Source of the DNA: Streptomyces coeruleorubidus
Lineage (GTDB): Bacteria; Actinomycetota; Actinomycetes; Streptomycetales; Streptomycetaceae
NCBI RefSeq assembly: GCF_028885415.1
Contig: NZ_CP118527.1
Location: forward strand, 6,324,001-6,388,000
Direction: 5' to 3'
DNA length: 64,000 nucleotides
Position numbers and translations under genes: made by a program. Under the pieces are notes generated by a model. It was not told the origin of the DNA, made no database searches, and saw nothing but the letters and a program-made list of their open reading frames with translations. This document shows, piece after piece, positions 30,583 to 39,492 of the stretch; position 1 is the first letter of the stretch, and each line of letters starts with the position of its first letter.

Positions 30583-31358
30583 GCTCTTAAGCGTTGCCGC
30601 TCCAGAGCGAGGACGGCTGCGGCGATTGACGACACGATTCGGGCTGCATCGGGCTTTGCGGAAGATCCGCCACGACTTCAGTCGTGCGACACCGCGCTCG
30701 ACCGGCGCCCGTGCGGCGGACAGCGCGCGGTTGACGGTCTGTTGGGTGGGTGTGAGGCCACGGCCCGGTGGGCGTCTGATGGGCGTCGTCACCCACGGTC
30801 CGGCTCCCATGTAGGCGCGGTCGGCGAGAACTGGAACGCCCTGACGTTCGCAGATCCGGATGATCCGGTGGGTGCGGGCCGCGGTCAGGTCGTGCGTGCG
30901 GCCGGACAGCGCGGGGAGATCCACAGCAGCCGGCCATCCGGATCGGTCACCAGCTGCACGTTCACGCCGTGCCGACGGTGTTTGTGCGAGTAGTCGGCGC
31001 GGCTGTCGCCGACCCGGTCGCATTCCGCCAGGGTGCCGTCGAGCAGCACGTGGTCTCGGTGGGCCTCGCGCAGAGCGCGCAGCAGGCCGGGCGCGCGGTC
31101 GGCGAGAGGTCAATGACAGCCGCGGTGTAGGCGTGGGCGGTGCCGACGGCGATGCCGAATCCCGCGGCGGATCTGCGTGAGGGGGTCGTCTCTGCGGAGG
31201 TACACCAGGCCGACCAGAGCACGTTGGTGCGGCGGGAGTTTGCAGCGACGGTCACCCTCGCGGGTGACGATGAGCACCGTGACCCACTCGACCAGGGCGT
31301 GAGGCAGGTCGAGAGCGGCAGGACAGGAAACCAACGCGGCTCCTTGAAAGAGCTCAGT
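30578..31358 (-). mobile_element. decayed IS5-family insertion sequence
   Basis: Terminal inverted repeats: ACTGAGCTCTTAAG at 30578-30591, and CTTGAAAGAGCTCAGT at 31343-31358, which reads ACTGAGCTCTTTCAAG on the other strand (a two-base gap separates them). The ~781-bp length fits a small IS5-group element. No clear target duplication is seen. The transposase inside is broken by frameshifts. Confidence 0.8.
30595..31335 (-). pseudogene. IS5-family transposase remnant (DDE, frameshifted)
   Basis: Pieces of one transposase occur in different frames. The N-terminal [26 protein letters not shown] and [19 protein letters not shown] lie near 31160-31335. [18 protein letters not shown] is near 31110-31180 in another frame. 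ALSGRTHDLTAARTHRIIRICERQ, VLADRAYMGAGPWVTTPI, LTPTQQTVNRALSAARAPVERG and RLKSWRIF lie at 30640-30930. LALERQR lies near 30600 in yet another frame. At least three frameshifts are needed, so it is non-functional. Confidence 0.85.
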
Positions 31359-31495
31359 GAGCCACATTCCGACAGCGCAACGACGCCGGGAAATCCGCCA
31401 CCCAACGGAAACTCGGCGCGTGCGTCAGGATCATTCCATACGACCGTGCCAGACTGGCCGGGGCTTGGGATTCCATACGCCCCGGAGGAGGAGCT

Positions 31496-32287
31496 GTGAA
31501 AAGCGGAGTGGATTTGCAGCGCGCCGCGATGGCAGAAATCTGCAGCACCCGGGACGACTGGTCCTTCCACGTGACCAGCGATCCGCTGACCCGTTTTCTG
31601 CGCGACCGGCGGATGCAAACCGCGCTGCGCATGCTGCGTGTTCGAGGACTGCTCGATCCAGCGAAACAGAGCGTGCTGATCGTCTGCGGCGGTGTGGGCG
31701 GAGAGGGCGTCTTCCTGAGGCGTTACGGCTTCACGGACATCACGGTCAGTGATCTGTCCGAAGAGGCACTCGCCGTGTGCCGCGGCCTGGAACCGAGACT
31801 TCGAACCATGTCGCTGAACGCAGAGAACATGGCCGACATTCCGGATTCCAGTTACGACCTGGTCCTTGTCCAGGACGGGCTGCACCACTTGCCGCGACCG
31901 GTTCTGGGTTTCACCGAGATGCTCCGGGTGGCCCGGAGAGCCGTCATCGTGATCGAGCCGCACGAAGGTCTGGTGGGAAAGCTCATCGGCACCGAATGGG
32001 AACGGCATGGCGACGTCGTCAACTATGTCTTCCGATGGAATCGCTCGATCCTGGACCAGGCCACCCGCAGCTATCTGTTGTGCAAGCAGACGATCGTGCT
32101 GCCGCGCAGGATGTGGGACCACAACGTGGTGGTCGGAAAGCTGGCACGCCGCTTCCCGGAGCGTTGGCGCCTGCCGGTGGCGAAAGTCGTCTACCAAGTA
32201 CTGCGGCCGGTGAACCGGCTCGGCAACATGATGGTCGCGGTGGTGGTGAAGCCGGGCGGCAACCCGGCACATCGGAGCGGACGGTGA
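31496..32287 (+). CDS. class I SAM-dependent methyltransferase
   Basis: 263 residues from a GTG (VKSGVDLQRAAMAEICSTR), preceded by GAGGAG. Motif I is LIVCGGVGGEGVFLRRYG, a GxGxxG variant. DISDLSEE-like VSDLSEEAL and LVLVQDGLHHLPRPVLG follow, then RRAVIVIEPHEGL. The C-terminal third (VFRWNRSILDQATRSYL, FPERWRLPVAK) is an extra helical region. It probably modifies the exopolysaccharide. It is the first gene right of the decayed IS5 copy. Confidence 0.85.
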   Translation: MKSGVDLQRAAMAEICSTRDDWSFHVTSDPLTRFLRDRRMQTALRMLRVRGLLDPAKQSVLIVCGGVGGEGVFLRRYGFTDITVSDLSEEALAVCRGLEPRLRTMSLNAENMADIPDSSYDLVLVQDGLHHLPRPVLGFTEMLRVARRAVIVIEPHEGLVGKLIGTEWERHGDVVNYVFRWNRSILDQATRSYLLCKQTIVLPRRMWDHNVVVGKLARRFPERWRLPVAKVVYQVLRPVNRLGNMMVAVVVKPGGNPAHRSGR

Positions 32288-32679
32288 ACCTTTCACAGCG
32301 GGCCTGCATCAGGGTCGGTGCCGCTTTGCCTGCCGCGATCTCCTTCCGGACGGATCTGCTGATTCCAAGCCTGAGCATGCCCGAACGGGGGCCGTTCAAC
32401 GGGCAGCTCAGGCGACAGGACCCCGCGCTGCTCTTCTATCTGGATACTCACTGGCAGGAGGACGTACCTCGCTACCAGGAACTGGAGATCATCGAGGCGC
32501 GCTGGAGCAGATCGGCCGTGGTGAGGAAGGCCTTCTACCGGAAGAGCGATTCGGCCGAGGAGACCGTCGCGAAGCGGGGATGCATTGTCCTGGCGAGCCC
32601 TGAGATGGCCCTGGCCGTGGACGCGTTCTCCAGCCTGCGCGCGGGCGAACTCACCCGGCAGACCACCTTGAACGGCTGA
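32284..32679 (+). CDS. hypothetical protein, 131 residues
   Basis: It starts with a GTG that overlaps the previous stop (GTGA), which supports translation. The protein begins VNLSQRACIRVGAALPAAIS and contains DPALLFYLDTHWQEDVPRYQELE and a basic RWSRSAVVRKAFYRK stretch. No domain is recognised, and no signal peptide or membrane segment is clear. It could be the surviving part of a larger enzyme or a small partner of the coupled methyltransferase. Confidence 0.55.
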   Translation: MNLSQRACIRVGAALPAAISFRTDLLIPSLSMPERGPFNGQLRRQDPALLFYLDTHWQEDVPRYQELEIIEARWSRSAVVRKAFYRKSDSAEETVAKRGCIVLASPEMALAVDAFSSLRAGELTRQTTLNG

Positions 32680-32689
32680 ACTCCAGGAC

Positions 32690-34234
32690 ATGTCAGCGGC
32701 TCACCGTGCGACTGTCTCCGCCCAGCATCGATCTTCGGAAACCGCAGCACGGTCAGCCATGATCAGCCTGCGCTGGAACATCGCCGGCTCCGTGGTGGTC
32801 GTGCTGCTTCAACTCGGCTATACGGCCTACACCGCCCGCGTCGTCGATGCCCGTGCCTATGGCGCTTACGCCATCGCGCTGACCGTAGTGCCGTTCTTCG
32901 GCTACTTCGCCAACGCCGGACTGTCCGCCTGCGTGCTCCGGTCAGAGCGCCTGACGCTGCCCTTCGTGCGCGCCGCCCGGCATCTCGGAATGATCTCCGG
33001 CGCCGTGTGCTTCCTCCTGGTGGAAGCGGTGGCCCCGGTCTTCGGCTCCTTCTTCCACATGCCGGACGTCACCGTCATGGCGCGCCTGCTGGCATGCATG
33101 TTCCTCCTGCAGCCGAGCGCCAACGTGACCGTCACGGCCATGCGTCGCGCGGGTGCTGCCCCGGTGGCGGTGCTGGCCGAGTCGCTGGGCCAGGCGGTGG
33201 GTGTGGCAACGGCGACAGGTCTGCTCGTATGTGGCTGGAGCCCCTTCGGGCTGGCTCTCGCACAGCCGGTCGCGGCGGCCGTGTCCCTGTCCGTGGGCAC
33301 GGCCTGGATTGCTCGTCGGCCGCTGCCTCCCGGGCCACCGGTCAGGGCTCGCGACCTTCTCGCCCCTTCGGGATTCATGACGAGCCACAGCCTGGGGCAG
33401 TTCGTCACCAACAACATCCCGCTGTGGGTTTCGGGCCGGCTGCTCGGCCCGGGCGCCGCGGGACCGTACTCCCGAGCGTCCCTGTTCACCGGACTGCTTC
33501 TGACGTTCTTGTACCAAGGGATCAACTGGGCCGTGACTCCGCTGCTCGCCGAGCGGCGCGCCGAAGGTCTCCGTTTCGGCCAGGACGTGGAGCGAACGCT
33601 GTGTGCGGCGTCGGCCGTCGCGTTCATCGGGTTCGGCATCACGGCAGGCATCGGGCCGGCGGCCCTTGGCATGCTGCTGGGGCCGGGCTGGGAGCAGGCC
33701 GTGGCACTGGTGCCTGTACTGTCCGCGGGGGCGGCCATGACCTTGCTGGGCTATTGCGGAGGGTTGATCGACCAGGTACGGGACGCGCCACGGGCCCTGC
33801 TCGGCACGCTGACGGCCACGGTCGTCGCGACCGTGGCGGGAGTTGCCGCGGCCGCGTTCGCGCGAGACCTTCTGCTGGTGGCGGGTGCGGCCGCCGTGGG
33901 ACAAGTGGTGGGCCATCTCGTGCAGTTGGCAGCCTGGCACCGCTCCGGTCTGATGCGTGCCGGCGCCGCCCTGCGTATGCACGGGGTGCACCTCGCCGTC
34001 GGGGCGGCACTGGGCGGCGCTGCCGCGCTCGGCTCTGCGGACCGTCCCGCGGCAGCGGCCTTGGGCCATGGCCTGGTCGCCATGGTGCCGGTCGTGCTGG
34101 TGTGCGTGATTCTGCGCGGCCGGATTCCCGTCTTCAGGGTTGCTGTCGCCACCGGTCTTCTGCGGAGCCGGAGACGGCGCACTTCCCCTCTCCGGTCGTC
34201 TGCAGCCGCGGATCCGTCCGACCGACCGCGTTGA
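32690..34234 (+). CDS. polysaccharide flippase (Wzx-like, MATE/MOP superfamily)
   Basis: 514 residues with about twelve to fourteen hydrophobic helices. The family N-terminus is SLRWNIAGSVVVVLLQLGYTAYTARVVDARAYGAYAIAL (shown only to locate it: residues about 27-63; key motif ARVVDARAYGAYA). PSGFMTSHSLGQFVTNNIPLW lies near the middle. It would flip undecaprenyl-linked repeat units to the outer face. Its stop abuts the convergent FkbM gene stop (TGATCA). Confidence 0.85.
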   Translation: MSAAHRATVSAQHRSSETAARSAMISLRWNIAGSVVVVLLQLGYTAYTARVVDARAYGAYAIALTVVPFFGYFANAGLSACVLRSERLTLPFVRAARHLGMISGAVCFLLVEAVAPVFGSFFHMPDVTVMARLLACMFLLQPSANVTVTAMRRAGAAPVAVLAESLGQAVGVATATGLLVCGWSPFGLALAQPVAAAVSLSVGTAWIARRPLPPGPPVRARDLLAPSGFMTSHSLGQFVTNNIPLWVSGRLLGPGAAGPYSRASLFTGLLLTFLYQGINWAVTPLLAERRAEGLRFGQDVERTLCAASAVAFIGFGITAGIGPAALGMLLGPGWEQAVALVPVLSAGAAMTLLGYCGGLIDQVRDAPRALLGTLTATVVATVAGVAAAAFARDLLLVAGAAAVGQVVGHLVQLAAWHRSGLMRAGAALRMHGVHLAVGAALGGAAALGSADRPAAAALGHGLVAMVPVVLVCVILRGRIPVFRVAVATGLLRSRRRRTSPLRSSAAADPSDRPR

Positions 34235-35011
34235 TCACGGGCGGCCAAGTGCCCCGTCATGCGTGCTGCCGCGTCGTCCCGCCCGAGCGCCTTCACGAAG
34301 GAACACCACGTCGCACTGCAACATCTGCCCGGTCCGGCTGTCGCTGAAGCCGGGCACCAGTGCCGCCAGGGTCATCCCGTACCGGCGCTGCGCGATGCCC
34401 AGTGCGTCTTCCAGGAGCAGACCTCCCTCGTACAGCGGGACACACGAGACTTCCATCTGCAGTCCGGTGCACTGGCCGACGCGGTCCGCGGCTCCTTCCA
34501 GGACGGCTCCTTCATATCCCTGGACGTCGAGTTTCAGGAACACACGCTCGTCGGGCCCGGCCACTTGCGGCCAGACGGCGTCGAGGCGAAACTGCTCGGC
34601 TTCCTGGACGTCCACGTAGCGGGATTCCGGGCAGGCATCTGCGTGCCTGGACAACATGGGCAGCACCGAACTGCTGGCACATCCATTGCCGGCTACGTTG
34701 ACGTTCACGGTGCGATTCCTGTCACCGAGGGCATATGGAAACACCTTCCACAGCGGGTCCGCCGCAGCGCGGCGGCGCAGCGTCCGCAAGGGTTCGTGGA
34801 GCGGCTCGAACGAGACGATCCTTCCCCGGTATCCGAACCGCCGCAGCATCGCTCCGTACTGACCGCGGTTCGCCCCCACATCGAGCACCACATCGATGCG
34901 GCTGCGGTGAATCAGTTGCACGACGCGGTAATCGAGTGAGCACTGCGGAAACCGGTTCACATCAAGGCCGATGCGCTGTGCGGCGAGACGGACGCGATGA
35001 AGGAGAGTCAT
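34235..35011 (-). CDS. FkbM-family methyltransferase
   Basis: 258 residues. The SAM site VVLDVGANRGQYGAMLRRFG, IVSFEPLHEPL, ALGDRNRTVNVNVAGN and the VFLKLDVQGYEGAVLEGA acidic motif are all present. The start overlaps the polymerase stop by 4 nt. It is probably an O-methyltransferase acting on a sugar of the repeat unit. Confidence 0.9.
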   Translation of the reverse strand: MTLLHRVRLAAQRIGLDVNRFPQCSLDYRVVQLIHRSRIDVVLDVGANRGQYGAMLRRFGYRGRIVSFEPLHEPLRTLRRRAAADPLWKVFPYALGDRNRTVNVNVAGNGCASSSVLPMLSRHADACPESRYVDVQEAEQFRLDAVWPQVAGPDERVFLKLDVQGYEGAVLEGAADRVGQCTGLQMEVSCVPLYEGGLLLEDALGIAQRRYGMTLAALVPGFSDSRTGQMLQCDVVFLREGARAGRRGSTHDGALGRP

Positions 35012-36477
35012 TGCCCCATTGTCGGGGTTACATCCGTTTCTTCATGGTATTCACCATATTCCTGATTCACCTCTTTCTTGGCTGTGTCACCCCTCTGCTG
35101 GGTGACAAGCGGTTTCCTCCGCACATCGCTGAACCGGCCTGCCGCGTCGGCACGCAGCTGCCACACACACAGCCCGAGGAGGATCCCCTGCTCGGGGAAC
35201 GGAGAGTACGAGACGAAGAGTACGAGCTGGGAGACGACCACCAGACGCAGGGCCGGCGAGCCGTTCCCGCCGCTGCCGAGCCGCTGCCATACGAGAACGT
35301 ACAAGGCCAGCAGCGTGAGCAGTCCGACCGCGCCCAGGCGAAGCGCGACGTGCAGGTAGTAGTCGTGCGGGGAGACGGAGATCACCACGCCTCCGACCCA
35401 CCGGTCGTAGCCGGAGCCGAACGGACTGCCCAGCAGCCATTCGGTCAGGGTCTTGGATCCGTCCATCAGCTCCTGCCAGCCGAGAACCCGCCAGGAGAAG
35501 GTGCTGTTCGCGCCCTGAGTCTCTGCGAAGGAGTCAGCGAGGACGCTGCCGACCTCGCCGAACATGCCGACGGCGAACGTCAGCGCGGCCACGCACGACG
35601 ACACCACGGCTGCTGCCGCGGAGGCCAGGCGTTGACCTGCTCGGGCAGGAATCAGCGCCCACCACACGACCGCCATCACGATGGTGGCCGCCCAGACGGT
35701 CCGGTGTTGCAGCAGCACCACGAAGACCAGACAGAGCAGCGCCGGCAGGATCTTGCCGCGGCCGCCGTCTGGCCGGCCTTTCCGCCCCCGCCGGTCTCTT
35801 CCCGGGCTGTTCTCCGCGGTTATGGCCGGGGCGGACGAGTTCCCGCCCCATGGGCACAGCAGGAGCACCGCGCTCTGCGCGAGGACCAGAGCCGACCTGG
35901 CCGGCACCGGCCTGGGGTCGTACACCTGCCCTCCTACGGTGGCGGCGTCGACGACCGAATGCAGTCCGGTGTTCAGCCATCCGACCAGGCTCAGTGCGGC
36001 GTACGCGGCGGCTGAGACCAGCCACAGCCGCACGATGGCCCTGGCCCTGCCGGCGCGCAGGGGCGCGGTCGCCACATACAAGGCCGAGGCGAAGACCTGC
36101 CAGAAGTAGACGCGGGCGTCATTGGCGGCGGCGGGCAGACCCCATGCACCGATTCCCCGCTGGATCGACCATGCGATCAGGAACATCACCGCCAGTACGA
36201 GCAGCAACTCGGCCCGGGGCGACACCCCCCGCCGCAGCAGCCGGGCGCCGGCCACCAGCATGGCGCAGGCGGCCAGCAGATCACTTGGGTGGATGTTGAC
36301 GCCGACATTGAAGAGCGGGATCTCACCATCCGCGGCGATCGCCCACACCTGTACGCCCAGGAGGAGGCCGATGGCGGTGTTGCAGTGCTGTGTGAAGATC
36401 CACAACAGGACGGCGAAGACCGCCAGTCCCATGAAGAGGGTCTGAGTGATGTCCGAGGCGACGGCTAGGTCGTGCAC
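35008..36477 (-). CDS. O-antigen polymerase/ligase-like membrane protein (Wzy/WaaL type)
   Basis: 489 residues, about twelve transmembrane helices, GTG start. The large loop holds QGANSTFSWRVLGWQELM, LLGSPFGSGYDRWVGG and the SPHDYYLHVALRLGAVGLL segment, matching the S-x-HN-x-YL-like motif of O-antigen ligases/polymerases. It joins flipped repeat units outside the membrane. A hydrophilic C-terminal tail (QQRGDTAKKEVNQEYGEYHEE) is cytoplasmic. Confidence 0.85.
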   Translation of the reverse strand: MHDLAVASDITQTLFMGLAVFAVLLWIFTQHCNTAIGLLLGVQVWAIAADGEIPLFNVGVNIHPSDLLAACAMLVAGARLLRRGVSPRAELLLVLAVMFLIAWSIQRGIGAWGLPAAANDARVYFWQVFASALYVATAPLRAGRARAIVRLWLVSAAAYAALSLVGWLNTGLHSVVDAATVGGQVYDPRPVPARSALVLAQSAVLLLCPWGGNSSAPAITAENSPGRDRRGRKGRPDGGRGKILPALLCLVFVVLLQHRTVWAATIVMAVVWWALIPARAGQRLASAAAAVVSSCVAALTFAVGMFGEVGSVLADSFAETQGANSTFSWRVLGWQELMDGSKTLTEWLLGSPFGSGYDRWVGGVVISVSPHDYYLHVALRLGAVGLLTLLALYVLVWQRLGSGGNGSPALRLVVVSQLVLFVSYSPFPEQGILLGLCVWQLRADAAGRFSDVRRKPLVTQQRGDTAKKEVNQEYGEYHEETDVTPTMGQ

Positions 36478-36552
36478 CGTTGGTCCGTCCTGGGGAGTGG
36501 TGAGCCGGAGGCGGAAGCACGGGGCAGCACGCCGTGGCTGTGAAGGGGCGCT

Positions 36553-37491
36553 TCAGAGGGGCAGGCGATCGTTCGTCACCGGCTGTGGGGGTGGCGGCGC
36601 GGGCCCGCCGCCGGCCGGAGAACGTCTCGTCCGCACCGCGGTGACCAGTGTCTTCGCATACGGGGAACAGAAGACGAGCGGCGACCAGACCCCGAAATGC
36701 CGACGGCAGAAGCGCCACCATGGCCCGAGGGGCTGTTCCCGCACCGATGTCGCCCGGCGCAGCGCCGTGCCTACCGTGATCCCGGCGGCCCGCGAAGTGC
36801 CGGGAGCGCGCGGCGGATGGTCGTCACAGACACCCACGTGCCCCGGAGCCAGCAGAACCGGGATGCCGGCCTTCCGTGCCCGCAGTCCGTAGTCGCTGTC
36901 GCCCATGCGGTGCGGGAAAGCAGGGTCCAAGTCTCCAAGTGTCCGTCGTGCCGCATGGGTGACCAGAACCGCGTTGCCGTTGCAGGAGTCGCAGGCCAGG
37001 GGCCGGTGGGGGTCCGGTTCAACCCGCTCGAGACGCGGTGGGCGACCGGGGGCGCGACGGAGCCGGTAGCCGCCGTAAGTGGTGCGGCTCCCGTCGGCGG
37101 AGAGCATGGCGCCGACGGCCACGGCCGCCCGTTGGAGCGGGGCGGCGGTGCGCAGCAGCACGGCGAGCGCGTTCGGCGCGAGGACCACGTCGTCGTTGAG
37201 CCACAGCACGTGGGCGCCGGGGTCCGCTCGTGCCGCCGCCATGGCCGTACCCGTACCCCAGTACACATCGGGACCCGCCCTGACCACATCGGTGCCCGGA
37301 AAGGCGGCGCACACAGCGGCGCCGGTTCCGTCGGTGCTTCCGGCGTCGACGAGGTGCACGGTCAGGGCCGTCCCGGGCGGCAGACCGGTCTGCCTGTCCA
37401 ATGACCCCAGGGCCGCCAGAGTGCGCTCCCGGCGATTGTGACAGGTCATCAGAACGGCCACCTTCTGTGGAGCCGGGCTCCCTGTACGCAT
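36553..37491 (-). CDS. GT2-family glycosyltransferase
   Basis: 312 residues from ATG 37491, which overlaps the gmd stop (TGATG). GT-A fold: VAVLMTCHNRRERTLAAL, VHLVDAGSTDGT, VYWGTGTAMAAA and HVLWLNDDVVLAPNAL (DxD region), then NAVLVTHAARRTLGDLD and HRMGDSDYGLRARKAG. It resembles rhamnosyltransferase-like GT2 enzymes. The frame stays open far upstream through the antiphase of gmd, which is not coding. Confidence 0.9.
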   Translation of the reverse strand: MRTGSPAPQKVAVLMTCHNRRERTLAALGSLDRQTGLPPGTALTVHLVDAGSTDGTGAAVCAAFPGTDVVRAGPDVYWGTGTAMAAARADPGAHVLWLNDDVVLAPNALAVLLRTAAPLQRAAVAVGAMLSADGSRTTYGGYRLRRAPGRPPRLERVEPDPHRPLACDSCNGNAVLVTHAARRTLGDLDPAFPHRMGDSDYGLRARKAGIPVLLAPGHVGVCDDHPPRAPGTSRAAGITVGTALRRATSVREQPLGPWWRFCRRHFGVWSPLVFCSPYAKTLVTAVRTRRSPAGGGPAPPPPQPVTNDRLPL

Positions 37492-38534
37492 CACTGCCCG
37501 ACCAACGCCGGCGCCGTAGGAGCGGCGGGTGCACCGACGGAAGCGGCAGGCGCCGGCGACAGGGCCGCGATCTCGGCGTCGACCATGAGGCGGGCCAGTT
37601 CCGGGGCTCGCACCTTCGGGCGCCATCCCAGGAGCCGCTCGGCCTTGGAGGCGTCTCCGACGAGGTCGTCCACCTCGGTCGGTCTCAGGTATCGCTCGTC
37701 GAACCGCACGTGGTCGCGCCAGTCGAGGCCGACATGGGCGAAACACTGCTCGACGAAGTCGCGCACGCTGTAGCTGACGCCGGTGGCGACCACGTAGTCG
37801 TCCGGTTCGTCCTGTTGCAGCATCCGCCACATCGCCTCGACGTATTCCGCCGCGTATCCCCAGTCCCGTCGGGCGTCGAGATTGCCCAGGTAGACGACGT
37901 CCTCGAGGCCGGCCTTGATGCGTGCGGCCGCCGTGGCCACCTTGCGGGTGACGAAGGTCGGGCCACGGCGAGGGGACTCGTGGTTGAACAGGATGCCGTT
38001 GACCGCGTACATCCCGTACGCCTCCCGGTAGTTGCGCGTCGCCCAGTACGCGTACACCTTGGCGACCCCGTACGGGGAGCGCGGGTGGAAGGGGGTGCCC
38101 TCGTGCTGAGGCGGCGGGGAGGCGCCGAACATCTCCGAGCTGGAGGCCTGGTAGAACCGGCAGGGCAGGCCCGTCGTCCTGATGGCCTCGAGCAACCGCG
38201 TGGTGCCCAGCCCGGTGGAGTCCCCGGTGAACTCCGGCTCGTCGAACGACACCCGTACGTGGGACTGGGCGGCCAGGTGGTAGACCTCGTCGGGCCGCAG
38301 CCGCTCGAGCAGTCCCGCGATCCGGGTTCCGTCGGTCAGGTCGCCGTAGTGCAGGAAGAGGCGCGCCTCGGGGTCGTGCGGATCCCGGTAGAGATGCTCG
38401 ATGCGTTGCGTGTTGAAGGTCGAGGCGCGGCGGACGATTCCGTGCACCACGTACCCCTTCTGCAGCAGCAATTCTGCGAGGTAGGAGCCGTCCTGGCCGG
38501 TGATGCCGGTGATGAGCGCGGTCTTGTCCGTCAT
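37491..38534 (-). CDS. gmd: GDP-mannose 4,6-dehydratase
   Basis: 347 residues from ATG 38534 ([23 protein letters not shown]), with AAGGGA upstream. [12 protein letters not shown] is the NADP-binding motif. [23 protein letters not shown]-like [12 protein letters not shown] and QASSSEMFG follow. The catalytic [26 protein letters not shown] and [14 protein letters not shown] complete the signature. It produces GDP-4-keto-6-deoxymannose for fucose synthesis by the divergent fcl. The C-terminal 20 residues are an Ala/Pro tail not usual in GMD. Confidence 0.95.
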   Translation of the reverse strand: MTDKTALITGITGQDGSYLAELLLQKGYVVHGIVRRASTFNTQRIEHLYRDPHDPEARLFLHYGDLTDGTRIAGLLERLRPDEVYHLAAQSHVRVSFDEPEFTGDSTGLGTTRLLEAIRTTGLPCRFYQASSSEMFGASPPPQHEGTPFHPRSPYGVAKVYAYWATRNYREAYGMYAVNGILFNHESPRRGPTFVTRKVATAAARIKAGLEDVVYLGNLDARRDWGYAAEYVEAMWRMLQQDEPDDYVVATGVSYSVRDFVEQCFAHVGLDWRDHVRFDERYLRPTEVDDLVGDASKAERLLGWRPKVRAPELARLMVDAEIAALSPAPAASVGAPAAPTAPALVGQ

Positions 38535-38602
38535 GCGGATTCCCTTTGCTGGGCTGTGAGGGGTGGAGAACGCACTTGAGCGGGGAGGGTGGCGGGCACG
38601 GC

Positions 38603-39256
38603 TCACTTCCTTGCGACCAGTGACTTGGGAAGTCCGGCGAAGCGTTCGAACCAGATGGTGGAAGCAGGGAAGTAGGACCGCATCTCGGCCGCGGACAGCA
38701 GCTCGACCTCCTGGACGTCGCGGGTGGCCTGCGCATGCCCGGCGCTTGGAACGTGACCGTGCGGCCAGTGCCGGGAGACGGCGACGCGAGCCCGGAACGG
38801 GAGCCATTGCAGCCCTGGGAACAGCCAGTGGGGTTCGACGGGGAAGTAGCGGTAGGGGGTCTGCACCCAGTGGTGGTCCGCGTGGCTGTGCACCGTGTCG
38901 GCGAACTGCTGCCGCCGGTAGTGCCCTCCCACGTGCTCCAGGACGGAGTTCGAGTACACGAGGTCGAATCGCCGGGTGACCATGTGCGTCGGCAGCGAGA
39001 GGCTGCACGCGTCCGCGACGACCGGCGTGATCCCGGACTCGGCATGCCGGGCGGTGCGCGGGTCGAGATTGACGGTCACCACGTGCGCCGGCCGGACAGG
39101 TGCGCCACGCCAGGAGGTCGGGGTGCCGCCGAGGTCGAGAACGTGCATCTCGGCCAGGTCGGGAAAGCATCGCAGCAGTTCGTCCCAGCGCTTGGCGCGA
39201 GCCGAGTGGGCAAGGGAGCCGGGCCTCGTGGGATCGGCGATCTTCGTCTTCAACAT
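38603..39256 (-). CDS. SAM-dependent methyltransferase
   Basis: 217 residues from ATG 39256 ([28 protein letters not shown]), with GAGGAAG upstream. Motif [13 protein letters not shown] is followed by [19 protein letters not shown] and [16 protein letters not shown]; the last strand lies near [12 protein letters not shown]. It sits upstream of gmd in the same direction. The target is probably a sugar or glycolipid. Confidence 0.85.
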   Translation of the reverse strand: MLKTKIADPTRPGSLAHSARAKRWDELLRCFPDLAEMHVLDLGGTPTSWRGAPVRPAHVVTVNLDPRTARHAESGITPVVADACSLSLPTHMVTRRFDLVYSNSVLEHVGGHYRRQQFADTVHSHADHHWVQTPYRYFPVEPHWLFPGLQWLPFRARVAVSRHWPHGHVPSAGHAQATRDVQEVELLSAAEMRSYFPASTIWFERFAGLPKSLVARK

Positions 39257-39405
39257 GCTGCTGCTTCCTCTGGGCCACGTGTCGTGCGGCGCTGCCCGTC
39301 TCGACGGCCACGCGCCTTCTCTTTCGGCCGAGCTGTCAGGACGGACCGGATGCGACCCCGAACTCCGGCACCTCCGGCACCTCCGGAACCTGGGCACTCG
39401 CCAAG

Positions 39406-39435
39406 AATACGGATATCAGCGCTATCGTCCGTATT
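39406..39435. promoter_or_regulatory. inverted repeat AATACGGA-N14-TCCGTATT between divergent genes
   Basis: A perfect 8-bp dyad (39406-39413 and 39428-39435) with an inner GATA/TATC echo. It is located in the divergent promoter space (39257-39492) of the methyltransferase-gmd operon and fcl. It is operator-like, and its sharing by both GDP-fucose genes suggests joint control. Confidence 0.4.
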
Positions 39436-39492
39436 ATGGCGTTGTGTCGCTTTTCAGGGATTGCATGCCTGCGAAGGAGGACGTCGAGGTCC

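Noticed and set aside
37492..39045. Upstream extension of the GT2 frame to 39045
   Set aside because: Antiphase of gmd and the methyltransferase; the GT2 domain begins at 37491.
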